A stretch of DNA of 64,000 bases from Cyanobacteriota bacterium (GCA_025362325.1 JANYGO010000290.1:1-64000); one strand, 5' to 3'. Positions 37,844-47,098 are shown, counted from the first letter of the stretch. Notes: generated by a model not told the origin, from the letters alone. Program-made: numbers and translations.

Positions 37844-38050
37844 TTAAAACACTTCATCTTCAATTCCCACCCACCATTCGCCCAGATTCATTAAATCCCG
37901 GTGGAGATCGGCAAGTTCTATCATATATTCTTCAGTCGAAATCTCCGATCGCCTTTCTTGCAGTTTTTTCAGCCGCAGTTGCACCAACAGCCAAGGTTTA
38001 GAAATCCCGTCCGTTGCTTCGATATATTTGGCTACATCTTTGCTGTTCAT
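37844..38050 (-). CDS. Hypothetical 68-residue protein
   Basis: MNSKDVAKYIEATDGISKPWLLVQLRLKKLQERRSE... with IELADLHRDLMNLGEWWVGIEDEVF at the end; predicted helical, charged. Its ATG is immediately preceded by a heptamer array rather than a ribosome site, so translation starts without a Shine-Dalgarno or the array has been inserted there. Not recognised. Confidence 0.5.
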   Translation of the reverse strand: MNSKDVAKYIEATDGISKPWLLVQLRLKKLQERRSEISTEEYMIELADLHRDLMNLGEWWVGIEDEVF

Positions 38051-38172
38051 AGTTATTAGTTATTAGTTGTTGGTTATTGGTTATTGGTTATTAGTTGTTG
38101 GTTATTGGTTATTAGTTGTTGGTTATTAGTTATTGGTTATTAGTTATTGGTTGTTAGTTATTAGTTATTATT
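38051..38172. repeat. Heptamer tandem array (TTATTAG/TTATTGG/TTGTTGG)
   Basis: About 17 near-perfect 7-base units run from the start codon of the 68-residue gene for 120 bases. A second, weaker run (ACTAATG units) lies at 38260-38300, just after the CO2 hydration protein gene's stop. Confidence 0.9.
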
Positions 38173-38300
38173 CTTTAGACCTCTTGCATAAATCTTTGAG
38201 GGATGGAAACCGCAGATTAACGCAGGTGGATTTCAAGATTGTTTGCGATTTTTGCAAAAAGTCTACTAATGACTAATGACCAATAACTAATTACTAATGA

Positions 38301-39623
38301 CTATCTGTAATCTGAAGTCTGAATGTTCTTCAACTTCGCCGCATATTTCATGCCGTATTCCGGGCGGCAGAAGCGATCGATCTGAGACTCAAAAAACGCC
38401 CGATTCGCCTTCAAATGCTTCGGATTTGGATCGTCCAAAGGATACAGCAGGGCAGCCCGCAAAGCTTGAATCACCGCCGAAGTAACACAGTACATCGATC
38501 GCTGGAACGTCACCCCAATTTGATTCAGGACATCATCTTCGCCGCGACACCGCTGTTTGTAGAAATCCATCAAATAAGGCGGCAGGAAGTGCAGCATATC
38601 TTGGGCTAGCAAAGTCGGCGGAATCCCCGCAGTACCTACCGGGAATTTATCTGCATACAAAACTCCGTAGTGGAAGTCTTTTTGGTCGTCGGGAACTTCC
38701 CTGGCTTGCGCGTTGTACGATTTGGTTCCTCGGAACGGCGAAGTGCGGTAAAATATAGCTTCTACATAAGGTAGTGCTGCTTCATACAGCCAAGTGAAAC
38801 CTTTAGATTTGGGGATGATTTCGTAGGTTTCGCCGTCGATGAGAACATGGTGGTAAATCGGACGACCGGCGATCGCAAATATGCCATTTGTGATGAAATC
38901 CATCGCCTGCGGGACAGTGGTAACTTTGCCTTCGTCGTACAAGTCGGAAACTTCAAAAAACACCGGGGCCATGACTTCCCAAAACAAGCCTAGATTGCTG
39001 TAATAAGACATCTGGCGGCACTGTTCTAAAAACATTTCGGGGAATGCTTTGTGCATAGCCAGCATGAACGGGTCTTTTTTGAAGTAAGCTTTAATGGCGC
39101 GATCGGCATTAGCTTTGTATTCGTCAGTGTCGAGATAGGGGTCAAACTGGTTGACTGGAACGTACATCCCCCGGTGCCAAAGCATCGACCTCATGACCTC
39201 TTCGGCAAATTCCATGTTAATGCGATCGTGCCACAAATGGTGCACCAGGCGTGGGAGTTTGCCCATTTCTCCTTTTTCCATAAACTCCAGCAATTCCGGG
39301 TGAGCACTGCCAGTCCCCCGCCAAATCCGCAAATCTGCACCGTCGCCTGAATAGTGATTTTGCAAGTCTAAATACTCCTGGGGTAAGAAGTATTTAAAGA
39401 AAGGCAGCGGGTGTAAAAATACCCGTTCGGCGATATAAAGCAAATCCCGCCAGTAAAAGTCCATCGGCACCGCGTAGGCTTTCCAAATAGCGATGATTTG
39501 CATCAGATTTTCCGGCGTATCTGGAATCATTGCGCCGCCAGCTTCCAGTCTGTGAATTACTTCAGCAAATTCGTGCTTGGAAGGAGGCAATTTAGTTGCT
39601 GGTTTAGTAGGAGTTTGTACCAT
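38301..39623 (-). CDS. CO2 hydration protein (CupA/ChpY-like; CupB not excluded)
   Basis: 440 residues from the ATG at 39623 with AGGA 9 bases upstream; the longer frame starts ten codons earlier. It contains long conserved blocks of the Cup family: AVPMDFYWRDLLYIAERVFL, FFKYFLPQEYLDLQNHY, GRPIYHHVLIDGETYEIIP, SPFRGTKSYNAQA. CupA or CupB binds the distal arm of the specialised NDH-1 complex on the cytoplasmic side and converts CO2 to bicarbonate. It lies downstream of ndhF and ndhD on the same strand, as in the ndhF3-ndhD3-cupA arrangement. Which paralogue it is needs a tree. No cupS follows. Confidence 0.92.
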   Translation of the reverse strand: MVQTPTKPATKLPPSKHEFAEVIHRLEAGGAMIPDTPENLMQIIAIWKAYAVPMDFYWRDLLYIAERVFLHPLPFFKYFLPQEYLDLQNHYSGDGADLRIWRGTGSAHPELLEFMEKGEMGKLPRLVHHLWHDRINMEFAEEVMRSMLWHRGMYVPVNQFDPYLDTDEYKANADRAIKAYFKKDPFMLAMHKAFPEMFLEQCRQMSYYSNLGLFWEVMAPVFFEVSDLYDEGKVTTVPQAMDFITNGIFAIAGRPIYHHVLIDGETYEIIPKSKGFTWLYEAALPYVEAIFYRTSPFRGTKSYNAQAREVPDDQKDFHYGVLYADKFPVGTAGIPPTLLAQDMLHFLPPYLMDFYKQRCRGEDDVLNQIGVTFQRSMYCVTSAVIQALRAALLYPLDDPNPKHLKANRAFFESQIDRFCRPEYGMKYAAKLKNIQTSDYR

Positions 39624-39778
39624 TGTTTGTTCCTTGATTTGAATGAATCTCACTATTTAGAAATATTCGGAATTATGCCTAGGGCTTACGCACAGGCAGT
39701 CAGAAATTTGGTTCCTTTACGAATATTCTTCGTTAAAGTCACGACGAAGGGTAAAAAACTAAGGTTTGAATGTTTTTA

Positions 39779-39801
39779 TGCCTCCAGGAATGTCGGAGGC
39801 A
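39779..39801 (-). terminator. Hairpin after the OB-fold gene
   Basis: TGCCTCC and GGAGGCA are separated by 9 bases. On the minus strand there is no T-run after it, so it may be an attenuator or processing hairpin in the operon. Confidence 0.35.
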
Positions 39802-39855
39802 ATCTTCTTGTTCGCAATCCCAGGCTGTGCGGACAAATAGCGCAAAATTTTGCAG

Positions 39856-40245
39856 TTAATTGTCCTCCTTGCCCTCCCAAGGCTCCGGGCCTTTGGGAGA
39901 GCGGATGTTAATTACTGAGCCGTTCGAGCGAGTAATAGAAAAAGCATCAAATTCACCGTCGTCCATCTCGCCAACAACTCTGATTGTTTCACCTTTTGAT
40001 ACATTAATATTGCGCCACGAGCGGGGGCCGGCATCGACTCTAATTCGAGCGCTGCCGTCGTCAATAATCCACTCATTGTCATCAGCGTCTCCCAAACCGA
40101 CTACTTTCCCAGAGATGGTAATTGGTGTTTTCGACGGTTGCAAATCGCTGATTCGAGTTAGCGCTTGTGCAAAGGCAGAAGCGGCTGCTCCAGATGAAAG
40201 AATGGTTGTCACTGCGAGCCAACTAAAAAGTTTTTTCCCTTTCAT
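39856..40245 (-). CDS. Secreted OB-fold protein inserted in the NDH-1 CO2-uptake operon
   Basis: 129 residues. Signal peptide ending ASAFA-QA (about residue 26), then a single OB-fold barrel: PITISGKVVGLGDADDNEWIIDDGSARIRVDAG, then ETIRVVGEMDDGEFDAFSITRS. It resembles the YgiW/BOF family, small periplasmic proteins of unknown ligand. It lies between ndhD (206 bases upstream) and the CO2 hydration protein (232 bases downstream), all leftward. CupS, a different fold, sits in this operon in Synechocystis. The gaps are larger than in tight operons, so it may be an independent insertion. Confidence 0.7.
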   Translation of the reverse strand: MKGKKLFSWLAVTTILSSGAAASAFAQALTRISDLQPSKTPITISGKVVGLGDADDNEWIIDDGSARIRVDAGPRSWRNINVSKGETIRVVGEMDDGEFDAFSITRSNGSVINIRSPKGPEPWEGKEDN

Positions 40246-40451
40246 GAGTTTTCATTTCCTGGCAATCAGTGCTATTTTGTCAGTTAGCTAAAACTCTAGC
40301 GTCTATTTTTGAAGCTGCCGTCTGGGACTGCTATCTCCTATTTTAACACATTTATAATCTGCTGGAACCAGGAAGAAGAAGAAAGTAGAAAGAAGAAGAA
40401 AGCAGAATCATCAAAGACTCGTACTTTTTCCATCCCCCACTTTCTCACGCT

Positions 40452-41957
40452 CTATTTCTCCGGCTGATAGCTAACAGCTACTTGAGCAATTCTGTCAGTC
40501 GGAAGAGTTGCGGCTATCGCATTTGTAGTAGATTCGCTCCACTTCAGCAGCCACACTGGTTGAACTCCCAAGAAGAAGATGATGCCCGCTAAAACTAGGG
40601 CTGGCATATTTTCGGCAAACTTAACTGGAGGATAGTAAGCCGTGGCGTTGTCCAACTTTCCAAAACAGGTGCGGTTGAGCAGAATTACAAAGTAAACTGC
40701 TGTTAACCCGGAGGCTAAAATGCACAGTAAAGTCGGAATTGGAAATTTTGAGAAACTACCCTGAAATACTAAGAATTCGGCGATAAAACCGACTAAACCG
40801 GGAATTCCGGCGCTTGCCATGCCGCCCAAAACTAATAGCGAACTCGCCGTGGGCAAACCCCGCAGCGGATTCATCAAGCCGTTGAGCACGTCCAAATCCC
40901 GCGTGCCGACTTTGGTTTCGATGAGCCCCACTAAATAAAATAGCAAGGCTAAAATTAAGCCGTGGCTGACCATTTGCCCGACAGCACCGATTAAGGCGAG
41001 TTTTGTTCCCGCGGCGCAGGCGACGAGGATGTAGCCCATATGCCCGATCGAACTATAGGCTACCATGCGCTTGATATCTTTTTGGGCGATCGCGCTCAAA
41101 GCACCGTACATCACGCTCACTGTGCCAATTATCGCTAAACCCGGAGCGACAATCCGCCAAGTTTCGGGGAACATCTGCAAACCAAACCGGATTAAACCGT
41201 AAGTGCCCAACTTCGCCAACACGCCTCCCAACAGAATTGCAGTTGCTGGCGAAGCTTCGACGTAGGCATCAGGCAGCCAAGTATGCAGGGGAACTAAAGG
41301 AATTTTAATTCCCAACCCCAGCAGCACAATTGTTAGCAGGATTAATTGCGTTTTCAAGGGCAAGTCTTGAGTAGTAATCGCACTGTAATCGAAGTTTAAA
41401 GAGCCGCTCAGCCAAGCTACACCCAAAAATCCCGCTAAAACTAAAAGTCCCGAAACTGCTGTGTAAATCAGAAACTTCATCGCAGCGTATTCGCGCTGCT
41501 TGCCGCCCCAAATCGCAATTAACAGGTAAAAAGGAATTAATTCTAGCTCGTAAAACAAAATGAACAGCAGCAAGTTTTGAGACATCAAAGCTCCCGCTAC
41601 CCCGGCATTTATCAGCAATATCAAAGAGTAGTAAAGCTGGGGGCGAGCAATGTTTTCTCCAGTGCCGTTGATTACTAATAGCGTCAGGAATCCGGTTAAA
41701 ACTAACAGTGGCAAAGACAAGCCGTCAATGCCTAGGTTGTAGCTCAAACCCAATTGCGGAATCCAAGCCAAATATTCTTGAAATTGCAGGCTGGAATTAG
41801 TCGTGTCAAATTGAGTCAGCAGCAAGATATTCAACAGGAAAACGGCAGCAGCGAAGGCGGAGGCTACTGAGCGCACTCGCATCGCATTCATTTTTCCGGG
41901 CAAGAACCCGACTACCGCAGCGCCCAACGCAGGCAACCAGAGCAAGGCACTAAGCAT
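40452..41957 (-). CDS. ndhD: NDH-1 subunit NdhD (CO2-uptake type, D3/D4)
   Basis: 501 residues, 13-14 helices of the antiporter-like MrpD/NuoM family. FLPGKMNAMRV starts the first loop; GIDGLSLPLLVLTGFLT, the Glu in LFYELELIPFYLLIAIWGG and Lys in GIKIPLVPLHTWLPDAYVEASPA are the proton-channel residues, and KDIKRMVAYSSIGHMGYI is the broken-helix region. It is the distal membrane subunit of the NDH-1MS complexes that couple electron flow to CO2 hydration. It follows ndhF by 409 bases. D3 or D4 cannot be settled here. Confidence 0.93.
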   Translation of the reverse strand: MLSALLWLPALGAAVVGFLPGKMNAMRVRSVASAFAAAVFLLNILLLTQFDTTNSSLQFQEYLAWIPQLGLSYNLGIDGLSLPLLVLTGFLTLLVINGTGENIARPQLYYSLILLINAGVAGALMSQNLLLFILFYELELIPFYLLIAIWGGKQREYAAMKFLIYTAVSGLLVLAGFLGVAWLSGSLNFDYSAITTQDLPLKTQLILLTIVLLGLGIKIPLVPLHTWLPDAYVEASPATAILLGGVLAKLGTYGLIRFGLQMFPETWRIVAPGLAIIGTVSVMYGALSAIAQKDIKRMVAYSSIGHMGYILVACAAGTKLALIGAVGQMVSHGLILALLFYLVGLIETKVGTRDLDVLNGLMNPLRGLPTASSLLVLGGMASAGIPGLVGFIAEFLVFQGSFSKFPIPTLLCILASGLTAVYFVILLNRTCFGKLDNATAYYPPVKFAENMPALVLAGIIFFLGVQPVWLLKWSESTTNAIAATLPTDRIAQVAVSYQPEK

Positions 41958-42366
41958 AATTAAAATGTGAAGTGTAGTGTTTCAATTGAAGATTTGGCTG
42001 ATTTTGAGTTGTGAGTTAAGTTTTTTGGGAACATCGAGTTTTTGACTAATTATGTAATCTCACGTCTGGCTGCATGATGAAAGTTAAGCCGTATCAATAG
42101 CTAGGCATACAATCTCTCTTACCCTGCGATTGCTTTGAACTCACTTATCGCTTGCGAACAAGGTTCTACTCGCGAGATATTACATAAATTGACTGGGCAC
42201 GATGTAAAACAGATGCTGCGATTGCTTGGATCTCACTTATCGCTAAGCAAGATTGTTCCTCTATTCGCACAGAAATACGTTAGGAATACGTAAGCCCTGT
42301 TTTTTTAATCGGTTTGGCTCCCAAAATTCAATGTTTTCTATTTCTTAACTCAAAACTCAAAACTAT
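41958..42366. other. Gap between ndhF and ndhD with an imperfect direct repeat
   Basis: TGCGATTGCTTTGAACTCACTTATCGC at 42125 and TGCGATTGCTTGGATCTCACTTATCGC at 42217 form a direct repeat of about 42 bases. One plus-strand frame from about 42100 stays open for some 60 codons but has no start and no recognisable protein. No terminator or RNA gene is clear. Confidence 0.5.
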
Positions 42367-44226
42367 TTAGCCGCCCACAATCAGCGACAGGCGAGCCAAC
42401 AGAGGCCAACTTACCAGCAGTCCCAACAGTGCAACTCCGAACAGAATTGTCAGGGCATAAAATTGAGTTTGACCGCTAACGTTGTACTTGAGGCTCTGCC
42501 CGCCAAAAACTGTGGCAAAGCCGACTAAGTTTGCAAATCCGTCAACAATATTGCGATCGAACCAGGATATGATTTGGGAAACGAGACCGACTGCAAATAT
42601 TACTGTCACGCGGTAAAGTTGGGCGGTGTAAAAGTCGTAGGCAAAGAAGTCTTGCACGGCTTGAGAACCAATTCGCACTGGTTTTTCCCACTTCTGGTTC
42701 AGGTAAACAAATGCTCCGGCACCGATGCCGATCGCACTTGACAAAGCTAACAGCCCGGCCGCAGTATAATTTAAAGTTGCCAAAGGCAGCAAATTCCAGG
42801 CGGCGAGGAAGTGTGGGACGTGCAAAGTAAATCCCATTAACACTGTCATCGGCAAGATAAAAGGCCAGTGAACTTCGGGCGAACGTTCAGTCATTTGCTT
42901 GGGTTTGCCACCGAAAACTAAACCGAAAACGCGCACTAAGCCAAAAGCAGTCACGCCGTTGACAAACAACACTACTACTAACAGTGAAGGGTGAGTTTCC
43001 GAAAGCCCGCCTGCTAATTCTGATAAAGCCCAGAAGCAGCCGAAAGGCGGCAGTCCAATCACTCCAGCAGCGCCCACAAGAAACGATATTCCCGATATCG
43101 GCCGCTTTGCCCACAAACCGCCGAGAGCTCGGACATCCTGAGTGATGCTGTTCCAAACTACTGAACCGATGCTCATCACCAACAAACCCATTGCCAAGGT
43201 GTAGGCAAACATTAATGTCAAAGCTGTCTGGGTTTGTCCGGTACCGACGGCGATAAATACTAAGCCCATGTAAGAGCTAACTATATAAGATAGCGTGCGC
43301 TTGATGTCGATTTGGGCGATCGCGATTAAGGAAGCACCCACGGCCGTTGCAGCACCTACAATAATAGTTGTCTTCAGTCCCACGGGCGACAAAGCGATGA
43401 CCGGCTGCAATTTAATCAAAATCCAAGCACCAGTTTCCACAACTACCGTGTTCCGCAAAATCGTTGCGGGAAGAGGGCCTTCCATCGCCTCGTCTAGCCA
43501 CAGGTGCAAGGGAAACTGGGCGCATTTGCCCATAGGGCCAGCAATCAAAGTTAAACTCAACAGCGTTGCGACTACGGGGTCGATGTTTGCAGTCTTAGCC
43601 CACAGGGCCAACTCGTCAAAATTCCAAGTTCCAGCTAGCGGCAGAATTGCGACTACTCCCATCAACAGAAACAAGTCTCCCACGCGCTTAGTCAAGAAAG
43701 CGTCGCGGGCTCCCGTCACCACCAAAGACTGATTGAACCACAGCCCGATTAGCAGGTAAGTTCCCAGAGTCAGGACTTCCAAAATCATGTAGCTGAAAAA
43801 CAGAGAGTTGGACAATACCAAGCCGCACATCCCCGCTTCAAACAGCCCCATCAGGGAAAAGAACCTAGCCCAGCCCCAGTCCATTTCCATGTAGCCGATT
43901 GCATAAATCTGCGCCAGAAAATTCAGTCCGGTAATCAAAACTGTCGCCCCGACGGTGACAGCAGAGATTTCTACGGGAATGGTGAGGTCTAAACCTGCTA
44001 CGTTCAGCCAGGGAATAAACTGCTGTTGCGCTGGTTGGTTCCAGATAGCTGTTAGGGCGATGACGCCGTGGACGAAAGCGAAAAAAGTTAAGATGGCGTT
44101 CACGTAACCGGAGGGTCTGGGCCCTGTGCGGCGAGTTACTGCTGGAAACCACAGTATCGACAAAACTGCGCCGATGAGTGGATAGCAAGGTATGAACCAA
44201 ACGGTCTGGAGTAGGATTTGAGCCAT
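42367..44226 (-). CDS. ndhF: NDH-1 subunit NdhF (CO2-uptake type, F3/F4)
   Basis: 619 residues from the ATG at 44226 (AGG 8 bases upstream); a GTG two codons earlier lacks it. Antiporter-like NuoL family: Glu in SYMILEVLTLGTYLLIGLWF, Lys in GPMGKCAQFPLHLWLDEAMEGP, and DIKRTLSYIVSSYMGLVFIAVG, then the long lateral-helix part (FFAYDFYTAQLYRVTVIFAVG). With NdhD and the Cup protein it forms the distal membrane module for inorganic-carbon uptake in the thylakoid membrane. First gene of the leftward operon. Confidence 0.93.
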   Translation of the reverse strand: MAQILLQTVWFIPCYPLIGAVLSILWFPAVTRRTGPRPSGYVNAILTFFAFVHGVIALTAIWNQPAQQQFIPWLNVAGLDLTIPVEISAVTVGATVLITGLNFLAQIYAIGYMEMDWGWARFFSLMGLFEAGMCGLVLSNSLFFSYMILEVLTLGTYLLIGLWFNQSLVVTGARDAFLTKRVGDLFLLMGVVAILPLAGTWNFDELALWAKTANIDPVVATLLSLTLIAGPMGKCAQFPLHLWLDEAMEGPLPATILRNTVVVETGAWILIKLQPVIALSPVGLKTTIIVGAATAVGASLIAIAQIDIKRTLSYIVSSYMGLVFIAVGTGQTQTALTLMFAYTLAMGLLVMSIGSVVWNSITQDVRALGGLWAKRPISGISFLVGAAGVIGLPPFGCFWALSELAGGLSETHPSLLVVVLFVNGVTAFGLVRVFGLVFGGKPKQMTERSPEVHWPFILPMTVLMGFTLHVPHFLAAWNLLPLATLNYTAAGLLALSSAIGIGAGAFVYLNQKWEKPVRIGSQAVQDFFAYDFYTAQLYRVTVIFAVGLVSQIISWFDRNIVDGFANLVGFATVFGGQSLKYNVSGQTQFYALTILFGVALLGLLVSWPLLARLSLIVGG

Positions 44227-44466
44227 TGGCACTACCTGTAAATGTTACAAAACTTTAAAAATCTGAGAATAATTTCGATCGCTAGGTTGAGGGCATTCGG
44301 CAGAAGTCAAGAAATTTTGTGGTCTGCCTGCGAGTATCTTGTCGTTTTCAAGCCCAGCGCTTTGGAGTAGTCTTATTAATTTTATATTACGGATTACAAT
44401 AAATTTTCATATTTCCTGATGCAGCATACTTATATACAGATAAACTGTACTTATAGATAGGACGTA

Positions 44467-44766
44467 CGGTTGAAACCGCTTCTTGTCAAACGATGTCCGC
44501 CGGACGCCGACTAAGAGAGGAGAACATAGGTCTTCAACCCGCAGGCGAGTGGGTTTTGCCTGTATAGACGCGGTTTCAACCGCCCAGTCTTCTAAAGATT
44601 AAAGCTATCAGACGGCGGTTGAAACCGCGGAGTTTACGGGCACACAAACGATGTCCGCCGGACGCCGACTAAGAGAGGATAACATAGGCCTTCAACCCGC
44701 GCACCATCCGGGTTTTGCCTGTATAGACGCGGTTTCAACCGCCCAGTCTTCTTCTAAAGATTAAAG
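44467..44766. repeat. Tandem pair of ~140-bp palindromic repeats
   Basis: Units 44467-44605 and 44615-44766 share about 90 percent of bases: CGGTTGAAACCGC at the left, ATGTCCGCCGGACGCCGACT, CAACCCGC...GGGTTTTGCCTGTATAGACG, and GCGGTTTCAACCGCC at the right, then CTAAAGATTAAAG. The right copy overlaps the stop codon of the glycosyltransferase gene. The rest of 44233-44466 holds the ndhF promoter region with no clear box. Confidence 0.85.
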
Positions 44767-45714
44767 TCGCTCAATGTCCCAAGCTAGTTCTGGAAGTTTG
44801 GCTTGTCGTTGTCCGATCGCCCTGGCTCTCACATTCAAAAGACCGATCGGCGTATTTAACAAATCTACCAGATCGGCGCGGGCGATCGCGCATTTGGCAG
44901 CAGCAACCGGCAATTCCTTTAACAGCCACCTAGCCAGCCGGTGCAAATATTCCCCTGTTGTGAATTCTCGCATCAAATCGACACCGTGGAGTTCGTGCAA
45001 ATATTTATTCGACTCGCCGTACCGGTGCCATTGACTTTGCAACTGTTTCGGTGTACTGCGGTGGCGGTGTCGGGCGATCGCATTTTCGGCAAAATACATT
45101 TTATAGGATGTTTCCCGCAAAATCCGCCAGCACAAATCCGCATCGCCGCCACTCGTAAGGTATGGGCGAAATAAACCGACTTGTGCTAAAATCTGCCTGC
45201 GTACAGCTAAGTTAGCCGTTTGACCGTAGGGACAAAAAGGGTGAGCGAGAGTATGTTTTTGAGATAAAGTATTTTCGCGGGCGGCGTGTTTTTCTAAGAG
45301 AGTGTTACCGGGGAGGGCGAGGATTTCCCCGCAGGTAATTCCTATTTCTAAGTCAGCGAATGGTTTAACTAAATTTTCCAACCATTGAGATTCGGGGCGA
45401 CAGTCTGCGTCGGTAAAGGCGATGATTTCGCCTGTTGAGGCGCGAATTCCTTTGTTTCTGGCGGCGTAGGAACTTTGAATCTGATTTTCAGCGAGGGGGC
45501 GAATATTGATATCTCGTTCCCGGGCAGAATCTGATAATGTTTCGAGGATGGTTGAAGTGCGATCGCAACTGTTGTTGTCTACTATGAGATATTCTACTCT
45601 GTGTGGCGGATAAGTTTGCGATCGCAAACACTCGATCAAATCCGGCAAATCTGTCTCGCCGTTGTAAACAGGCACCACAACCGAAACAATCGGTAAAAAC
45701 TCCTCACTGTTCAT
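44761..45714 (-). CDS. Family 2 glycosyltransferase
   Basis: 317 residues, GT-A fold. VSVVVPVYNGETDLPDLIECL begins the fold, LIVDNNSCDRT holds the first Asp, AARNKGIRASTGEIIAFTDADC the DxD-type motif, and GGDADLCWRIL the ED-like catalytic region. No transmembrane helix at the end. It transfers a sugar to a polysaccharide or lipid; donor and acceptor unknown. The stop codon lies in the repeat at 44615-44766. Confidence 0.88.
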   Translation of the reverse strand: MNSEEFLPIVSVVVPVYNGETDLPDLIECLRSQTYPPHRVEYLIVDNNSCDRTSTILETLSDSARERDINIRPLAENQIQSSYAARNKGIRASTGEIIAFTDADCRPESQWLENLVKPFADLEIGITCGEILALPGNTLLEKHAARENTLSQKHTLAHPFCPYGQTANLAVRRQILAQVGLFRPYLTSGGDADLCWRILRETSYKMYFAENAIARHRHRSTPKQLQSQWHRYGESNKYLHELHGVDLMREFTTGEYLHRLARWLLKELPVAAAKCAIARADLVDLLNTPIGLLNVRARAIGQRQAKLPELAWDIERL

Positions 45715-45743
45715 GATTTGCCCTTAACTTCTCTTGCCTGTTT

Positions 45744-45766
45744 GATCGTTCGGACTTCAGTCCTCT
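45744..45766. repeat. Solo copy of the 23-bp hairpin arm
   Basis: Identical to the arms of the 21359 hairpin (starts GATCGTTCGGACTTCAGTCC). Here the second arm is missing and followed by AAGGACTTCATTCC, a degenerate relative. Confidence 0.75.
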
Positions 45767-45870
45767 CTTACAGTTTTTAGTAAGGACTTCATTCCTTTTT
45801 GCTAGTTCTTGAGTCTATCAGGACTTGCATTCCTTACTCCGAACTCTTTTTTTATTCTAAAACTGGCAAA

Positions 45871-45913
45871 ATGCCCGTTCCACAACTGCATTTAGTTAAT
45901 GTGGAACGGGCAT
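45871..45913 (-). terminator. mraY terminator hairpin
   Basis: ATGCCCGTTCCACA (45871-45884) and its perfect complement (45900-45913) enclose 15 bases. Read leftward the stem is followed by TTTTGCCAG, 69 bases after the mraY stop. Confidence 0.7.
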
Positions 45914-45982
45914 CTTATTTGTTGTTTAACATGGCACCAAACATCTGTTATCTTTGCGATAAAAGCCCTTACCAATCTCCTG

Positions 45983-47098
45983 TTAACTGTTGCCAGTAAA
46001 CATCAAAATCAGTAATACTAGCACGGCGTTAGTTAGATAAAAGATACCAACAACCTGAGTTTCCAGCCAGCCGGACAGTTCTAAATGGTGGTGTAACGGA
46101 GCCATTCTTAACAGACGCTTGCCAATGCCATCGGGCCCTTTTGTAGCTTTGTAATAACCTACTTGAGCAATTACTGACAGGGTTTCAATAAAGAAAATCC
46201 CGCTGATTATTAATAATATCCAAAGGCTATTTGTTAATAAAGCTACCGCAGCCAACGCACCGCCCAAAGCCAACGCACCTGTATCACCCATAAACACGCG
46301 CGCAGGATTGCGGTTGTGGGCCAAGAAACCCAGACAACTGCCACTGATGCAGGCGCAAAATATCATTAATTCTGGCGAAGTTGAGGCTACAGATGCGCCT
46401 AATCCCAAAAGTGCGATCGCCCCCAAGCCTCCCATCAACCCGTCAACACCGTCAGTTATATTAGTAGCATTGCTTTCAGCTACGAGTACAAAACCCGCCA
46501 GAGGCCAAAACAGCAAACCTAAAGGCAATACCCAACCGAAAGGCAAAGCAATGCTGGTAGAAATACCTGGTTCCCGGAACATCAGCCACAGACAAAATAG
46601 AGTTGCAAAACCTACTTGCAAAGCCAATTTCATCCGAGGTGAAATACCTTTATTCGACTTGCGGCGGAGAATTTGCCAGTCGTCTATCCAGCCGATGAAA
46701 CCGTAAGCTAAAGTTAAAGCTGATACGGCAACAACATCTGAGTTAAATCTAGACCAAAGCAAGGCGACTGCGACCCCTGCGGGCACAAAAAACACGCCTC
46801 CCATTGTCGGCGTTCCCGCTTTTTTCAAGTGGGCTTGGGGGCCGTCTTCGCGAATTATTTGTCCTGCTTTCAGTTGCTGGAGTAGGGGCACTACTAGATA
46901 ACCCAAACCGGCTGCAACTACAGCACAAATAGCTAGTGGCATAAATAGCGATGCAGGTGAATTCAAAAGTCTACCCGCTGCTACATCTAAACCGATCGCT
47001 ACAATGCCCTGCCCCAAACCCAGCAGCAGGAATAAATTCCTGCCTGTAAGTTTGAAAGGCATACTAAAAGGGACTTTTTCATCCACAAAGTTATCCAT
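45983..47098 (-). CDS. mraY: Phospho-N-acetylmuramoyl-pentapeptide transferase
   Basis: 371 residues from the ATG at 47098 (GAGGAG upstream); a longer frame begins 12 codons earlier. It links UDP-MurNAc-pentapeptide to undecaprenyl phosphate at the plasma membrane, making lipid I. Ten helices; the signatures KKAGTPTMGGVFF, NATNITDGVDGLMGG, FMGDTGALALGGALA and MAPLHHHLELSGW (Asp and His of the active site) are all intact. The gene is alone here, not in the mur/fts cluster, as usual in cyanobacteria. Confidence 0.97.
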   Translation of the reverse strand: MDNFVDEKVPFSMPFKLTGRNLFLLLGLGQGIVAIGLDVAAGRLLNSPASLFMPLAICAVVAAGLGYLVVPLLQQLKAGQIIREDGPQAHLKKAGTPTMGGVFFVPAGVAVALLWSRFNSDVVAVSALTLAYGFIGWIDDWQILRRKSNKGISPRMKLALQVGFATLFCLWLMFREPGISTSIALPFGWVLPLGLLFWPLAGFVLVAESNATNITDGVDGLMGGLGAIALLGLGASVASTSPELMIFCACISGSCLGFLAHNRNPARVFMGDTGALALGGALAAVALLTNSLWILLIISGIFFIETLSVIAQVGYYKATKGPDGIGKRLLRMAPLHHHLELSGWLETQVVGIFYLTNAVLVLLILMFTGNS

